A stretch of DNA of 64,000 nucleotides, taken from Amaranthus tricolor. Lineage: Eukaryota; Streptophyta; Magnoliopsida; Caryophyllales; Amaranthaceae. This document shows positions 34,901 to 47,266 of the stretch, piece after piece. Made by a program: the position numbers and the translations under genes. The notes under the pieces are model-generated. The model did no database searches. It worked only from the letters and a program-made list of their open reading frames with translations, and had not been told where the DNA came from. Numbering within the stretch: the stretch's first letter is position 1; each line of letters begins with the position of its first letter. The DNA lies in assembly GCF_026212465.1 (NCBI RefSeq), contig NC_080050.1:31357070-31421069 (forward strand), in the 5' to 3' direction.

Positions 34901-37366
34901 TCAAAACTTATGTCACTCTTACTTTGATATTCAAAATTTATAAATCACAACAAAAAGACAAAATAAATACCAATAAAGTAAACAAAACAAAAAAAAAATA
35001 AATTAAAATCCTAAAAGTCACACCATATTAAATTATTCCACACAAGGGTGATTTGCCAATATTACAAATTACCGTTATTTACTTAGATTACCTCCTTGAT
35101 ATTTAAGAAGAGTCTTGGAAGGGTCACATCATAGACACGTAGACAATTTTACGAAAGTAAAGGTATACTAATTAAATCAATTATTAACTACTAATCATTT
35201 AAATACTTCCCAAAAGAAATTTACAGGTGTGTATAAGTATAGATATAATTCTTGTAAATACTTCCTAAAAGAAAAGGCATACATAAGAATTCCTACATAC
35301 ATTAATAGAACCAAATTATCAGGGCATGGGAGAGTAGACTAATGAAATGACATGTACGAAGAACAAGAACGAATAAAGGAGGGATTCTAAAGGGTTGAAA
35401 GTTGAAACCCCCATAACAAATTGACAATGAATAAGTGTTATGTACATGAACCCATGTAGACAAATTGTTATATCTTCCAAAATAGTTGGTAATGAGGCCC
35501 CAAACCTCTTCAATAATTACTTTAGAAGTGATTTGTTTATCAATTATCTACAACAAAATATATCCCTTCAATCATAAAATTTCATTACTATTTATTCCAA
35601 GACCATTAAATCGCTCCCACCTATGGGAAGTTTAGAGTTAGATTTACACAATCTTGCCCTTGTATAACAAAGACGATGTTTCTGATTAGCAAATATCATC
35701 TGAAATGCACATTATTTAACGAGTCATTTTGATACAAATAACTATGAATCTTTGGCCAAATCGAATATGTATCCCTTCAATCCAAAAGAAAACAATATAT
35801 TTGTTTTTTGATCATCTTACAAGAGCATGTCACTTCAATAGAACATTATCATTCACTCAAATTCCAGCAAAAATCCACACAAATAAATTTTCTTAAATGA
35901 TATTGTAGCAGAAGAATCTCAAACTTATGTCCATAATAAATTCATAATAATTCTATTTCTGACCAACATAATTCAAAGCAATCAAGAAAGTAATCCAATT
36001 TTATTATTATAAACAAGAAAACACAAGGATTGTGCAAAAAAGATGAGAACAAATTGATTCCAGAATCCTTTGAGGATCCAGAATACTTCTCACAATCTTC
36101 AATTCAGTACTCAAAGCAAATAAAATAAAATCAATCCAGGGCATTCCATGAATATTATTTTATTGCCCACTTCATAAATCATAAATTTAAAAACCAAAAC
36201 TAGCAATTTGTCGGCTGAATATTCATTTGTGATCTGTAGCAGGAAGAAAACTTAAAAAATGACTTCCCACATAAAATTAATCCATGTAACAACTAAAATA
36301 TCGATTTTTAATCATAAAATATGATCTTTTTTAGCAATAATTTTCACCATCTGGGTATGTAGCTAACCCTATATTCTTGGAATAAGGATTTGGCATCTTT
36401 GTAGAGCTGTTCATATTTAACCCAATTAACTAAAACCGAGCATGACTACCTGAAACCCGCCCAAACACCTAATGGCCCGTTTGGTAGGCGGTAATAAAGG
36501 ATGATAATAGGAATAAAAAACTAGTATAATTTTGGTTAAAAATATGTTGATTATCTTGATGGTCATACTTGTTCAACGTCAATCATCTCATTTTCTTCAT
36601 AAAATTCATTCTAATGCATTATCATTAGGAGATACTGATATTATGTGCTAATGAAAATTTGTAAAAAAAAAATTTATTAAAATTTTGAGAATGATATAAA
36701 ACTTTTAATAAAATTTTACACTATAAATTATTCTCATTACCACCATATAATATTACTGACCAAAATCAGCCGTAAATGTACAACTCTATTTGATAAATAG
36801 TAAAATCTAGATTGAGGCGGTACAATAAAACTACGAACAACCCACAAAAAAACTGGATACAGAAAAAACCACAGCAAATATCCGATTAAATTCCAGTATT
36901 TTTCAACTCAAAATAACCCTGTTTTGAATAATACTGATCACTCATTCTCAATTGGTAAATGTAATCAACAGTTGAACAACAAATGAGGGGAAAAAACTCA
37001 ATCACCCACCAATATTGGATTTCATAAGACATGCATATTGCAAGTATCAATGAAGAAGAACATTACCCAGAAATTAAATGAAGAAATTAATAACAATGGT
37101 GGGAATAATTCGTATAAATTGAATTTTAATGACGGAAAAAATAGCGGAAATTATAGATACCTAGCGAGACCCTGAAGTTTGGGTTGTAAAAAGCTTTTTG
37201 TCTTCTTGGAAGTAAGAGCATATCCTACAATGAGTTTCGAAGGTTCTGGAAACACTTTAAACAACGCCGTTCTGTTCTTCTCTTCATCTTCTTGTTTTTC
37301 CTCCTCCATTTTTAAATCTCTGTTTTCCTCCAACAATTCCATGATCCTCATATCTTCTACCACCAT
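31929..37366 (-). CDS. Inositol 1,3,4-trisphosphate 5/6-kinase (ITPK)
   Basis: ATP-grasp kinase that phosphorylates inositol phosphates in the route to phytate and inositol pyrophosphates; cytosolic or nuclear in plants. Ten minus-strand exons in phase: 37161-37366, 34527-34608, 34379-34411, 33778-33898, 33566-33658, 33043-33162, 32761-32937, 32619-32674, 32433-32517 and 31929-32014, giving 352 residues. Family blocks: [114 protein letters not shown] and the metal/ATP end [17 protein letters not shown]. An acidic Glu/Lys-rich extension of about 35 residues precedes the core. The length suggests the ITPK2/ITPK3 branch, which is an inference. Met1 was used; Met6 and Met9 are alternatives. Intron 1 is about 2.55 kb. 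Confidence 0.94.
34609..37160. other. ITPK intron 1
   Basis: Contains a dispersed A-rich repeat (34895-35110, shared with 3215-3375), a MITE at 36472-36773 and otherwise unclassified AT-rich sequence. A frame at 35319-35513 has no family resemblance. Confidence 0.55.
36472..36773. mobile_element. MITE of GGCCCGTTTGGT family, copy C
   Basis: Left end GGCCCGTTTGGTAGGCGG at 36474; degenerate right end ACCAAAATCAGCCGT ending 36773. The interior word CATTTTCTTCATAAAATTCA is found in inverted form in copy D (45850-46167), so these two form a shorter subfamily. Confidence 0.6.
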
Positions 37367-40233
37367 TATAATTGAATTAAACCCTTTAAATGTAAAATTA
37401 ATCCAAGGTATTATATGAGATGATGATTATATACGAGATTTTAACGAAAATTTGAAAATTAAAAAGTGGGTCGTCGTGATTTTTCAGGGAATATAGAAAA
37501 TTGGATGATGAGAATTGAGAGATAACAGAGATGGGAGACAATGAAGAAGGAAGTGTGAGAGAAATGAAGGGATTATTTATAGATGAAGGTAAAAGGGGAT
37601 GGTGGGGGTTCCAGAAATTTATTGAGTAAAACAAATTTTTTTTTTAAAAAAAAAAGACAAAAGATTTATTAGCCGTAAGAACAACCATTTATTTTAATTA
37701 AATGGCCATTGTTGTGAGTCTTGTGACTTCTGAATTCCCCACGTACCCTAACATAACATGCTAGTGGTATTGTTCAAAAGAAACTTGGTGATAGAATATT
37801 TATTCAATTTTGTAATCGAATTTAATGACTCATTATTAATATATATTAATAATTATGTAAAAATCACTTGGACGTAAAATTTAATTTTAAATCGATTTAA
37901 AATTGACTCGATAACTCAAATGTAGATCTCTACATATTAGTAGTTAGTGGCTACTAGCCTACTACATTGTCGTAGAGTATTGGTCGATAAATTAGCTATT
38001 TATGTAGGTTGTTATGAAAATATTTGTTAAAGTAATTATTTATTATTACATGTTTATTAAGATTAAGAAATTAGAAGTTAATAAAAAATTTCATAAATAA
38101 AGAGAGTATTAGTTTTTTTTATTGATTTACCAAAGTAAATGAAATAATTATTAAAAAAGGTGATAGATATGCATAAGATAGATTAATATATACAATAGTG
38201 ATTAGTAAATGAATTTATGGATGAAATAAGAGGGCAAACTATGACCTTATTATTTAACTATAGGCATAATCCTACCTAATTTACTTTTTAATGATCGATC
38301 CTCAATGATTAAATGATAAATGGAATTAAAAAATGGATAAAAGATAAAGAAAAAGTTAATTTTGATGAAGGTAATTCTTTTTAATGTAGTTGTATATTAA
38401 GAGAAGAGAAACGTTAAAGAGGAGAGCAACGAGAATAATGATAAATTATTTTTAAAGAAAAGTAATATGTGCTTCAATTATGATAAATTTCGATTCTTGA
38501 TAAAAATAAATTATTCAAGGTCATTAATGCAAATATTAAAACATTTAGTAAATTATTTTTTTTAAATTAAGCATTTAATAAGTTGATATTGAATGGATGG
38601 AAATGGAAATACTTTTAACTTCATGCTCTAACCGTTTACGCGCTTGTGGCCTCCGGCCATCCTTTTATGTTGACCTTCAAAGTGAAGACACTTGAATGAC
38701 TTTTTTTTTTTTTTTTTTTTTTTCCTTCCTTGTGGTGTATTACCCGTACCCTAATAAATAAAAATAAATATTGTGATTAGCGAGCAAAAATTATATAAAC
38801 AAGATAAAAAGTACAATAAATGTGTTGAGAACTAAAAAAAATATGTCTCATGTCCAAAAATACAATTGGGCAATTTTGGTTGGATGAATTGTAAAAAAGT
38901 GGACAAATTTTATAAGATAAACGGAAGTAAAATCAAATATAAGACCATCATATGTGAGGGGGAAACGATATTTTTTTAATTATTGAGTATATCGAAAAAA
39001 GGAGAAAATTATGTACGAATAAGAAACAAATTAAGAATTTTAATTGAAAACAATAAAACTTATTAATTCTACTCCAATTAAAACAAATACTTTATTTGTT
39101 ATATATGATTCTTTTTAGAAACGTGATTTTTGATGCTCACAAAATGCTGATTAAGTTGACGACAAAAGGTGGGTCATGAGATTATGATTTGAGTATAATA
39201 ATTGAACACAGGTAAATACTTTGTCTTTTTATTTTTACTTGCATCTAAATTAAGTTTTGTATTTTTTATTATTTTATAGCATTTTACATATTGTGAGATA
39301 TATGAGAAAAGATATATAGTTATGTGAGATGTTGTTTAATTCATTCTATTAAAGTTCATAAATTCTTGTATGAGACCGTTTAACCGTAAGATATACCTCA
39401 TATTTGGATTAAATACTCCAATAACAGACATTTTTAGTTTATGAGCTTTTTTTTTGAGGTTGTCTCACCATCCATGAGACGGTCTCACACAATACGGGCT
39501 AATCAAAGTTTTATAATTTTTAGTTATGTATAATTTTAATTATAAGCAATCCGACAAACACATTAGACTACGTAAAAGATGTTTAAGTGTAAGTAAAAAA
39601 ACAAAAAATGTATTCATTAAGATACATCAATTTATGAGAGAATTAAGTTTTGTCTCAATTGAAGTGAGTGTTACTTTTTATCTTTTAAGGCAAGAATAGC
39701 CATAAATTATGTGACATATGAAAACTTCTCGTGGATAATTACCATAAATAAATAAAACGTTGTTAAAAAAAGAATAATCTTTATTTTATTTAAATTGCTA
39801 ACAATACTTGATGTAATAGCTTATAGTTAGGACTTTACTTGGTTAGTTTCATGATATTATTTTCAAAGCTTAAAATAATAAATTAGAATTAATAAAACAT
39901 TAGCCAATTTAAAGTATCTTTACTTTTTTTTTTTCTTGGAAAAAAAACTCTTTATCCTTTTCTTGAGAATCATTTACTATTTTCGTACAATAGATCATGA
40001 TAATCAATTATTCTCCATTGGATATTTCTTATATGTTGCATCATATCATGAGAGTACATTAGCTTAATAATAATGTTAACTTTAATGACTTGGCTAGGAT
40101 TTATTGTGCGTTTTAAGTGTTATGACTTTAAATATTTAATTGCATAGTAACATCTAACTGTTTCTATTAGAGGGTAAACTGAAGGAAAATGAAAAAGGCG
40201 ATGGGAAACAAATTTAAAACCTTACTTATAAGA

Positions 40234-40348
<115 letters not shown>

Positions 40349-41227
40349 CTAAAATAAAATCGGCATATACTATCTTACTTATTTTTGCACTATCTATATA
40401 TATATATATTCAATAGATTTATACTTTGTTGACTTTTTATATTTTTTTATATAAATAAAGCTTTGACCTCAAATAGTTATTAATGCATAAGAAAATAAAT
40501 TGTCAAGTGAGATTTAATTACAATCATCTTAATGTCTAATTTTATACTTCGTTTAAATTTTTTATAATTTGTAGTATAAGTTAATTGAATATTTATAAAT
40601 TAAAGATGAACTTTAAAAAATTAATACCAATATACTAAAGAAGTGTTTTTTTTGTGCGTGGGGGATGAAGTCGAGGGTTTGTATTAAAATTGAAGATAAG
40701 AGTAAATTATTTTTATTGATTGTGAGAATCAAACTTTTTTATATGTATGACAGGAAAAACGCTTAATTATTAGACTAACTAACGGATAATTTAGATAAAT
40801 TATTATCTTTCGAATATTTATTTACAAGATTTATCATGAGTATTTATATTTCCGTTAGTTTGTTTTTGGGATAAATTCATTGGAGGCACCTTAAGTCTTT
40901 GATAGCATCTTTGTCTTTAATTGAGTATTTTATTGAGGATTCATGCGTTGACTTTGTGATTACTTCATAAGTCAACGGCGCTCAACAGAGCACTTACCGA
41001 TGCCAAATACTATGGAATGGAATCTTTGCCCTCTCTTAGTCAACCAACATGAAAGATTTGTATTTGTTTTGCTTGAAACCACAAAGGCAAAAGTGGGAAA
41101 AACAATGGAGGGCATAACCAATTTTAAAGGAAGCAATAAGTACGTGAAAGTACTTGTTTTTCTGAATTTGTACCATTTGAATTAAATATATATAAAAATT
41201 TTAAGTTATATAATACAAACTCAAAAG

Positions 41228-41890
41228 ATTAAAAAAATTACATCATCATCATTCTACCCAGTATATCCCGCTCATAGAAACTAAGGTCAGGGTCTAGGGA
41301 GGGAAAGACGGCAGTAACTCGTACCCATAAAGGAGAGCGCGACCAAAGGAGTCTTCCGGCTCGAGAAAATAAAAAGACGTGATTACACGAGATAGATAAT
41401 ATAAAAAATAAAAGTAGAACCACTACAAAAGAAAACAAAGAACTAATAGAAAGGAAACGATAAAAGCAAGAGGTTAAGAACACTAAAAGGTAAACTAAGA
41501 GGACATCAGTAATCTAAGACATGGATATGGCGTCTCCAACTGCTCCTACTCCTAGTCAGGTCCGTAGAGAGGTTTAACTCATGCAAGTCAACTTTTATTT
41601 GTTCACCCCAAGTTCTCCCGGGTCTTACTCGATTCCTCTTACCCTTTATTATAATGTTTTCTACCCTCCTCACAGGGGCGTCGAAAGTCTTTCTCTGCAC
41701 ATGACCAAACCACATCAATCTATTTTCGCGCAATTTTCTAGATATAGGGGGCTATCCCTTGTTTGCCCTAAACTCTTGATTCCTAATTTGATCCATCAAT
41801 ATATGCCCACACATATACCTTAGCATACGTATTTCTATAACTTCCATCTTATGGTCGAAAATCTTCTTTACAGAACATATTAGGCTATAA
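41228..41890 (-). mobile_element. RTE-type LINE, 3' remnant
   Basis: The minus strand encodes the end of a LINE reverse transcriptase: KKIFDHKMEVIEIRMLRYMC, then MRENRLMWFGHVQRK, DAPVRRVENI, GRTWGEQIKVDLHELNLS and SSWRRHIHVLD. One stop interrupts it (after REFRANKG-like sequence). The 3' untranslated part ends in a GATGATGATG run at 41235-41245, the trinucleotide tail typical of plant RTE LINEs. The 5' part of the element is missing. Confidence 0.8.
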
Positions 41891-42325
41891 GACAAACGGA
41901 TGTGGCAAAAAGACAAAATAAGACGAAAAGAAAGAAGAGATGAGTAATTAAACTTGGACGATTACACAAATTAAGACAGAAAAGTAATTAATGCAGTGAA
42001 GATTTATAAGAATTGTGACGCTGTGTGATGAGAAGCAAAAAGGGGTTGCAATTTATAGTTAATCATGAGTTAAGCCTCATTAGTCATTACACATTACAAT
42101 TTACATATAGGGAAGCAATTAGTTTAAGGTGTCATTAAATATAAAAAATGGTTGAAATGTGACACATTTATAAAGTGTTTTATGTATAAGTAAGCATTAG
42201 TGTTTAATTATCATCTTAATCCAATTTCTTTTGCCTTTTGTTCTTACTTTTTCTTTCTTGTGCTTATCATGATGTATCACTCATTATAAAGTTGTTGCTA
42301 TCCACTTATCAAAAACTAAATGTTA

Positions 42326-42588
42326 CTCCCTCTCAACCAACTTAGTTGTTCCACTTCTTTATTTGACAAAGTCTTTTTAGTTGTCCAATTTCTATTTTTA
42401 TCAATCTTTTTTGACCTAAATATCCTTAGTTCACACAAGTAATTACGAATATACCCTCATATACCTTACTTACCCAACTACCCTTCACTACTTATTACCC
42501 TTTACTACTTACCCTTTTTAATGGACCCCACACCATCCTTAATAACCGTGCCCAAGCAAATGGGACATCTAAATTAGTTCGGAGGGAG
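42326..42588. mobile_element. Stowaway-type MITE
   Basis: A 263-bp element with ends CTCCCTCTCAACCAACTTAG and CTAAATTAGTTCGGAGGGAG, flanked by TA at 42324-42325 and 42589-42590. Non-coding. Confidence 0.8.
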
Positions 42589-43163
42589 TATTAATTTTTG
42601 AGAACCACTCCAAAGTGGAAAAGGAATTTATTAAATAATAATAAATAGGGAGAAATTTTCATCCATTTATCATACTCCAAATTTTAAAAATGATAAAAAA
42701 AAAAATTGATAGAAGCCAATTAAATTTTCATTTTTATTAAAAACATTTTATTATTTTTCATTAAACCAAACACCGAATTGTCACCTTACAGTCGCTAGAT
42801 TTTGATGGATTTTTTCTTCAAACCCACCATATTCTCAATAAATAAAATTAAAATCGATAAAAACACAATAACTTTCTCGAGCATTCACATACGCCTATCA
42901 ACTACCAAGAAGTACTATGTCAGCCAATCGATTAGCTTTCGAATCAGGCCAAGCAAAAGTCGTCGAGCTTCAAGTCGAGGTACTAGCTGTCAGCCGGTCC
43001 CTGACCCGTCTATTGAACATTTCTAGCGTGCAACTACCAGCATCAATGACGAGTATTCACTTAACGGTGCATCTGATTTTTTCGTCAAAGGCGTCACCGG
43101 CTAATCGAAAACTGGAGTGTACTTGATCCTCTATTTCAACACTACAATAATGTTTGATTGTTT

Positions 43164-46100
43164 CTACTTTGTCTCGGCAAGCTCAACCGATTCCTCACAA
43201 GAATGCACCCATAATGGCGACAGTGCAACAACCTTTCCAATGATGATCAGCGTGGGGGATACCAGTCCGGTAAATTTGATTTTATCAGCCAAATCCTCGA
43301 GCTTCGCAAATACCTGTTCAATCGAAAATTTCAGTTACAACGAGATCTAAAATGCACAAGCTCCTACAAAGAATTTGCACAAACCTAAATTCTCGTAATA
43401 TTACAATTTTACGATAAGATTAATTTTTTAAAAAGAAAAGATACAAGACATATCACATCTCGGGACACGAAAAATTAATAGAGCATATGTGATACGCAGA
43501 AAATCGAATCTTGTCTTAGTTAGAGCACATATCGCTTTCCCTAGGAGGAACCTGGGTTTGATTCTCGTTACCCTTTCCCCTCAGCCTTCCCTGTAACCCA
43601 AAAAAAAGTGATATTCCGTACGGAAATGCAAAAGTCATAGCAATAGACGAGAACTGTTGTAATCTCCATCTATTGCTTGCGTTCATATAAAATGCCCATC
43701 AATTTTTTACAGCACACGTTCACCAGTAGGCTATGTTAACAATTAGAACCGACATCGAATCTAAGGACATCCTAGAAAAGTTCATGTTTTGATGCAAAAA
43801 GATAAAAAGTTCAGTTGCATAGTAGTGACATGCTTAGCGAACAGTCTATTACTCCAATTCCATTCTATCATAATGTGTAATCCCTCTGCAGAAAAGTTTA
43901 ATGAAACTGAATCAAGCAAAGATCAGATAGTTTTACCGTGCGCTGTTGAGCAGTTGTCCCTCTTTCCACAGCCACAGCAGGAGTATTGGTCGGCAGGCCA
44001 TGTTGCATCAATTTCTGGGCAAGAGAAGGAAGTGTCGCCAAACCCATATATACGACAAGGGTACAATCAGGATCCGCAGCATTTTCTGCGACATACAATG
44101 GATCTGTTCCCCCATTCCTTGAGTGTCCTGTGAGATACCTAACACTGGTAGCGATGCCTCGATGAGTTAATGGTATTCCAAGCTCTGCAGATATACCTGA
44201 AGCAGCAGTTATGCCTGACAAGAAAGAAAAAGTTAGACTATAATTTATTGTCCTTTGGTTTTGGATGATAACGAACTATATTAAAATTGCTCATTAAACC
44301 GTGTGCACTTTTTATTTATGTGAAATTGTTGATGATGTTTGCTATCAAGTGTAAATCCTAAACAACTTCTTTGTTATCAGTTCAAACGGGGCCTACATCC
44401 AACCTGTCTAGGAAGCCACTTAATGGCATTGGGGTAATAAAATGCGGTTGTATTTGCTTCATCCTCAAAAAATCAAAGCATCTGATAATAGAAGGCTAAA
44501 TGAATTTACTCACTCCGTCCCATCTCATGGCAACATTTCCTCACACATGACACTTTTATAGGCTCTCAAACCTTAAAAAATTAGCCTACCACAATCCATC
44601 CAATGCTACTATGATGCACCCACACTAATGTATCAATATTTTACACTTTGACACGATATAATCCGAACTTAATTCCCCAACTAATTTAGGAAGGAGTAGC
44701 AGTTGATTACATCATCAACTGCTACGTAACATCCAGACAAATGAATTCTTTAACCATATCCCACTAGCTAATAGTAGAATGAGGGTAGTGAACAGATCAT
44801 AATCTCTCATTGTCGAGGGAATCAAAAGATAAACACATTGAGTTTCCTACTGATGACATGAGATACATTCACACTACAAAGCATAAAGATGTTCCAAATT
44901 CCGATTCTTGTGGATGCGAACAAAAGCTTTTCGCAAAATCCTCTAGAAAGGACGATATCTTATTGTGACTCATACGCCTATGGTGCATGCCTTCATTTTA
45001 CACAAAAGCTATTCAACAATTAAAGTATGCTTCAAATTGGTGATTCCATGTCAAGCCAAAAGATTACTGATAGATTATTTCAGACATCTGACTTTTTCCG
45101 GTGGTATCAATGGAGAAACCTTACAGAAAACATATCAAGAGACTAACAAGCATTTTCATATTCTATCATACTTAGACTCAGGTACTTGCGTTGTACTAAG
45201 GTATGTATCGAAAGTCTGTTCTATATAACCTAAATTAAGAAAGTTAAGTTCACAAATGAACCAATAAAGTGAAATTCTTTTACATATATGCTTATTTTAA
45301 AGCTAATATGTTCATATAATGTCCAATAAGTTCAACCATGGTCTAATGAGTTCAAATAAGTTCAGATTGAAACCAATGATATCAGAGAAGTTCATGTGAG
45401 TTTAGATTTGCCATATCTAATGGAGCCTTAGTATAGAGTCGCTAATTTATAGAAGTTTCTGTGTTCCAATATTGTATGTAGTGTTGAGGAATGGTGGGGG
45501 ATAGTTCATTGTGTATACGTTGTAGAGGTGTGCGTTTGGGTTCGAGTAGGAAAATGTCAGGTCAAGGTGATCACAACATCCTCAAATCTCGTGTTTACAA
45601 TGGTTGTTGCATAACTACATAGCCAATTTGAACTCGGGTCAAAGCATGAACAATTTTGGAATACCAGATTAAATTAAGATCGGGTCTATTTTGAATAACT
45701 TTGTAACAATTGATTACCATGTAAAAGCTATTACAAAATCATACATAATAAGTAATGTTTTTCAGATGTCAAAATGCTAACCCTTGCAGATAAAAACTTA
45801 ATCACAACCTATTCAAAATGAACAATCTCCCACATCCCTTTCAACATTAACCGCACATTTGGTTAATGGTACTAATTGGTAGTAACGGAAATGATTTGTA
45901 GTGTAAATTTTCGTGATATGCATCCCCACGGTAATGAAAGTTTGATCACAAAAAAGTTTTTTCTGCAATTTTCCATTACCACCTAATACCACATGTTCAA
46001 ATGCTATGCATTGGAATGAATTTTGTGAGGAAAATGAGATTGGAGAGTAAGATTATTGAAGGAGAATAAGCATGACTATTAAATTTTTCAAGAGAAATTC

Positions 46101-47266
46101 TTACTAAAATTACACTAACTTTCTAATACCACTTCCACTGGTTAGTACTGATTACCAAACGGGCCGTTAAGGTAAACAACCAAAATGTTTATGTGTTTTC
46201 TTTTTGCATTCACTTACACATGCTATGCATTGAGTTTAACTAGAGTGATCACAAATTCACAACACATTCAAAAGTAAAAGGTATTTCACCACTAGAAGTT
46301 ACATCATCCAAAAATTCACATTAGGCAAGCATAGACATAATACCTGGAACAACTTTGACATGAATCCCTTTTTGCTGCAAGAAATCCATCTCTTCACCAC
46401 CCCGTCCGAAAATCTATCAAGATTCACACAAGTGTCAAAACCAAAATCATAAGAACCTTCGAGAAACCAACTCAACCAAAAGAACCAAAAGCTTAAGCAG
46501 ATGGTTGTATCTCCGCAATATGTTATAAACATGAACTACACAATGTAATAAAAAAAAGGGAAATCAAGCAATTTTAGCATTAGAAACTTACAAGAGGATC
46601 TCCTCCTTTAAGTCTAACAACATTAGCACCAGCTTCAGCAAAACTCAACAAAAGCTCATGTATTTCTTCCTGAGTTCTACTATGGTACCCAGCAGTCTTA
46701 CCAACATACAGAAGCCTTGCATTGGGACCCACCAAATCCAAAACATCATTGGAAACAAGGCGGTCATACAACAAAAGATCAGCAGATTGAATGATTTTCA
46801 AAGCTTTTAAAGTCAAAAGATCAGGATCCCCAGGCCCAGTACCCACCAAAAACACATTCCCAATTCCATCAAGTGTTTCAAAGCAACAATCTTTTGATTG
46901 ATTTTCCCTTTTTTCTTTCAAAACTTCAAGTAATTTCTTCAATTCTGGAAGCTGCAAAGCAATGTCATTTTCTCGCTTACTCTCAGAGGAGGATGATGGA
47001 GATAAGGTTTCATCAGATGATGGGGATTGTGTATGGGAAGTAACAGGATAAACCCAGTTTTCCCTTTGGTATCTTTCGACTGAATGCTTTTCAGTGAAGG
47101 GTGATGATTTAGAACATACTACAAACTTGAAATTGATTGAAAATTTGTTGTAATTGTGAAAAAGATTGGGTTTTTGTAGGTGGGTAATAAAGGAAGTTGA
47201 ATGTTGAGATGATAGGGATTGAAGATTATGCAAAGAAGCCATTGAAATGGAAGGTTTTTCCAACAA
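43164..47266 (-). CDS. UPM1: Uroporphyrinogen-III C-methyltransferase, chloroplastic (UPM1)
   Basis: Transfers two methyl groups from S-adenosylmethionine to uroporphyrinogen III, giving precorrin-2, the first step of the siroheme branch; siroheme serves nitrite and sulfite reductases in plastids. Minus-strand exons: 46592-47266, 46344-46413, 43937-44214 and 43164-43313, all in phase. From the first Met the protein has 390 residues; from MASLHNLQSL (47242), which has a better plastid-leader look, 382. Residues up to about 110 form a Ser-rich transit region. Catalytic-domain blocks are VFLVGTGPGDPDLLTLKAL, LYDRLVS, LLYVGKTAGYHSRTQEEI, VVRLKGGDPLIFGRGGEE, VVPGITAASGISAELGIPLT, HRGIATSVRYLTGHS, LVVYMGLATLPSLAQ and VSPTLIIIGKVVALSPLW. 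The introns contain a SINE-like element, a Stowaway, a MITE and a TRIM LTR. Confidence 0.95.
43510..43608 (+). mobile_element. tRNA-derived SINE candidate (UPM1 intron 3)
   Basis: A TTAGTTAGAGCAC word (43516-43528) resembles the pol III A box and GGTTTGATTC (43555-43564) the B box, at tRNA-like spacing. They are followed by a short unrelated body and an A-run (43600-43607). No folded full tRNA is present, so it is read as a SINE head rather than a tRNA gene. Confidence 0.5.
44509..44696. mobile_element. Stowaway-type MITE (UPM1 intron 2)
   Basis: 188 bp from CTCACTCCGTCCC to ...TTAGGAAGGAG with TA on both sides. Ends and target site fit Stowaway. Confidence 0.65.
45850..46167. mobile_element. 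MITE of GGCCCGTTTGGT family, copy D (UPM1 intron 2)
   Basis: Left end ACCGCACATTTGGT (degenerate), right end ACCAAACGGGCCGT at 46167. Shares GAATTTTGTGAGGAAAATGA (inverted) with copy C in the ITPK gene. Confidence 0.65.
46457..46530. repeat. Solo TRIM LTR (UPM1 intron 1)
   Basis: GAAACCAACTCAACCAAAAG through AAAGCTTAAGCAGATGGTTG and CAATATGTTATAAAC corresponds to one LTR of the 9.8-kb TRIM. No second LTR is present in this short intron. Confidence 0.6.

Noticed and set aside
40690..40800. Minus-strand SINE-like boxes (GTTTGATTCTCA near 40730)
   Set aside because: Only the B-box-like word is convincing; the A box and tail are not.
41238..41483. 81-codon hydrophobic frame on the minus strand
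   Set aside because: It lies in the 3' untranslated tail of the LINE remnant and has no relation to a known membrane protein.
43510..43580. A functional tRNA gene
   Set aside because: The internal promoter-like boxes are present but no acceptor stem or complete cloverleaf could be folded by eye.
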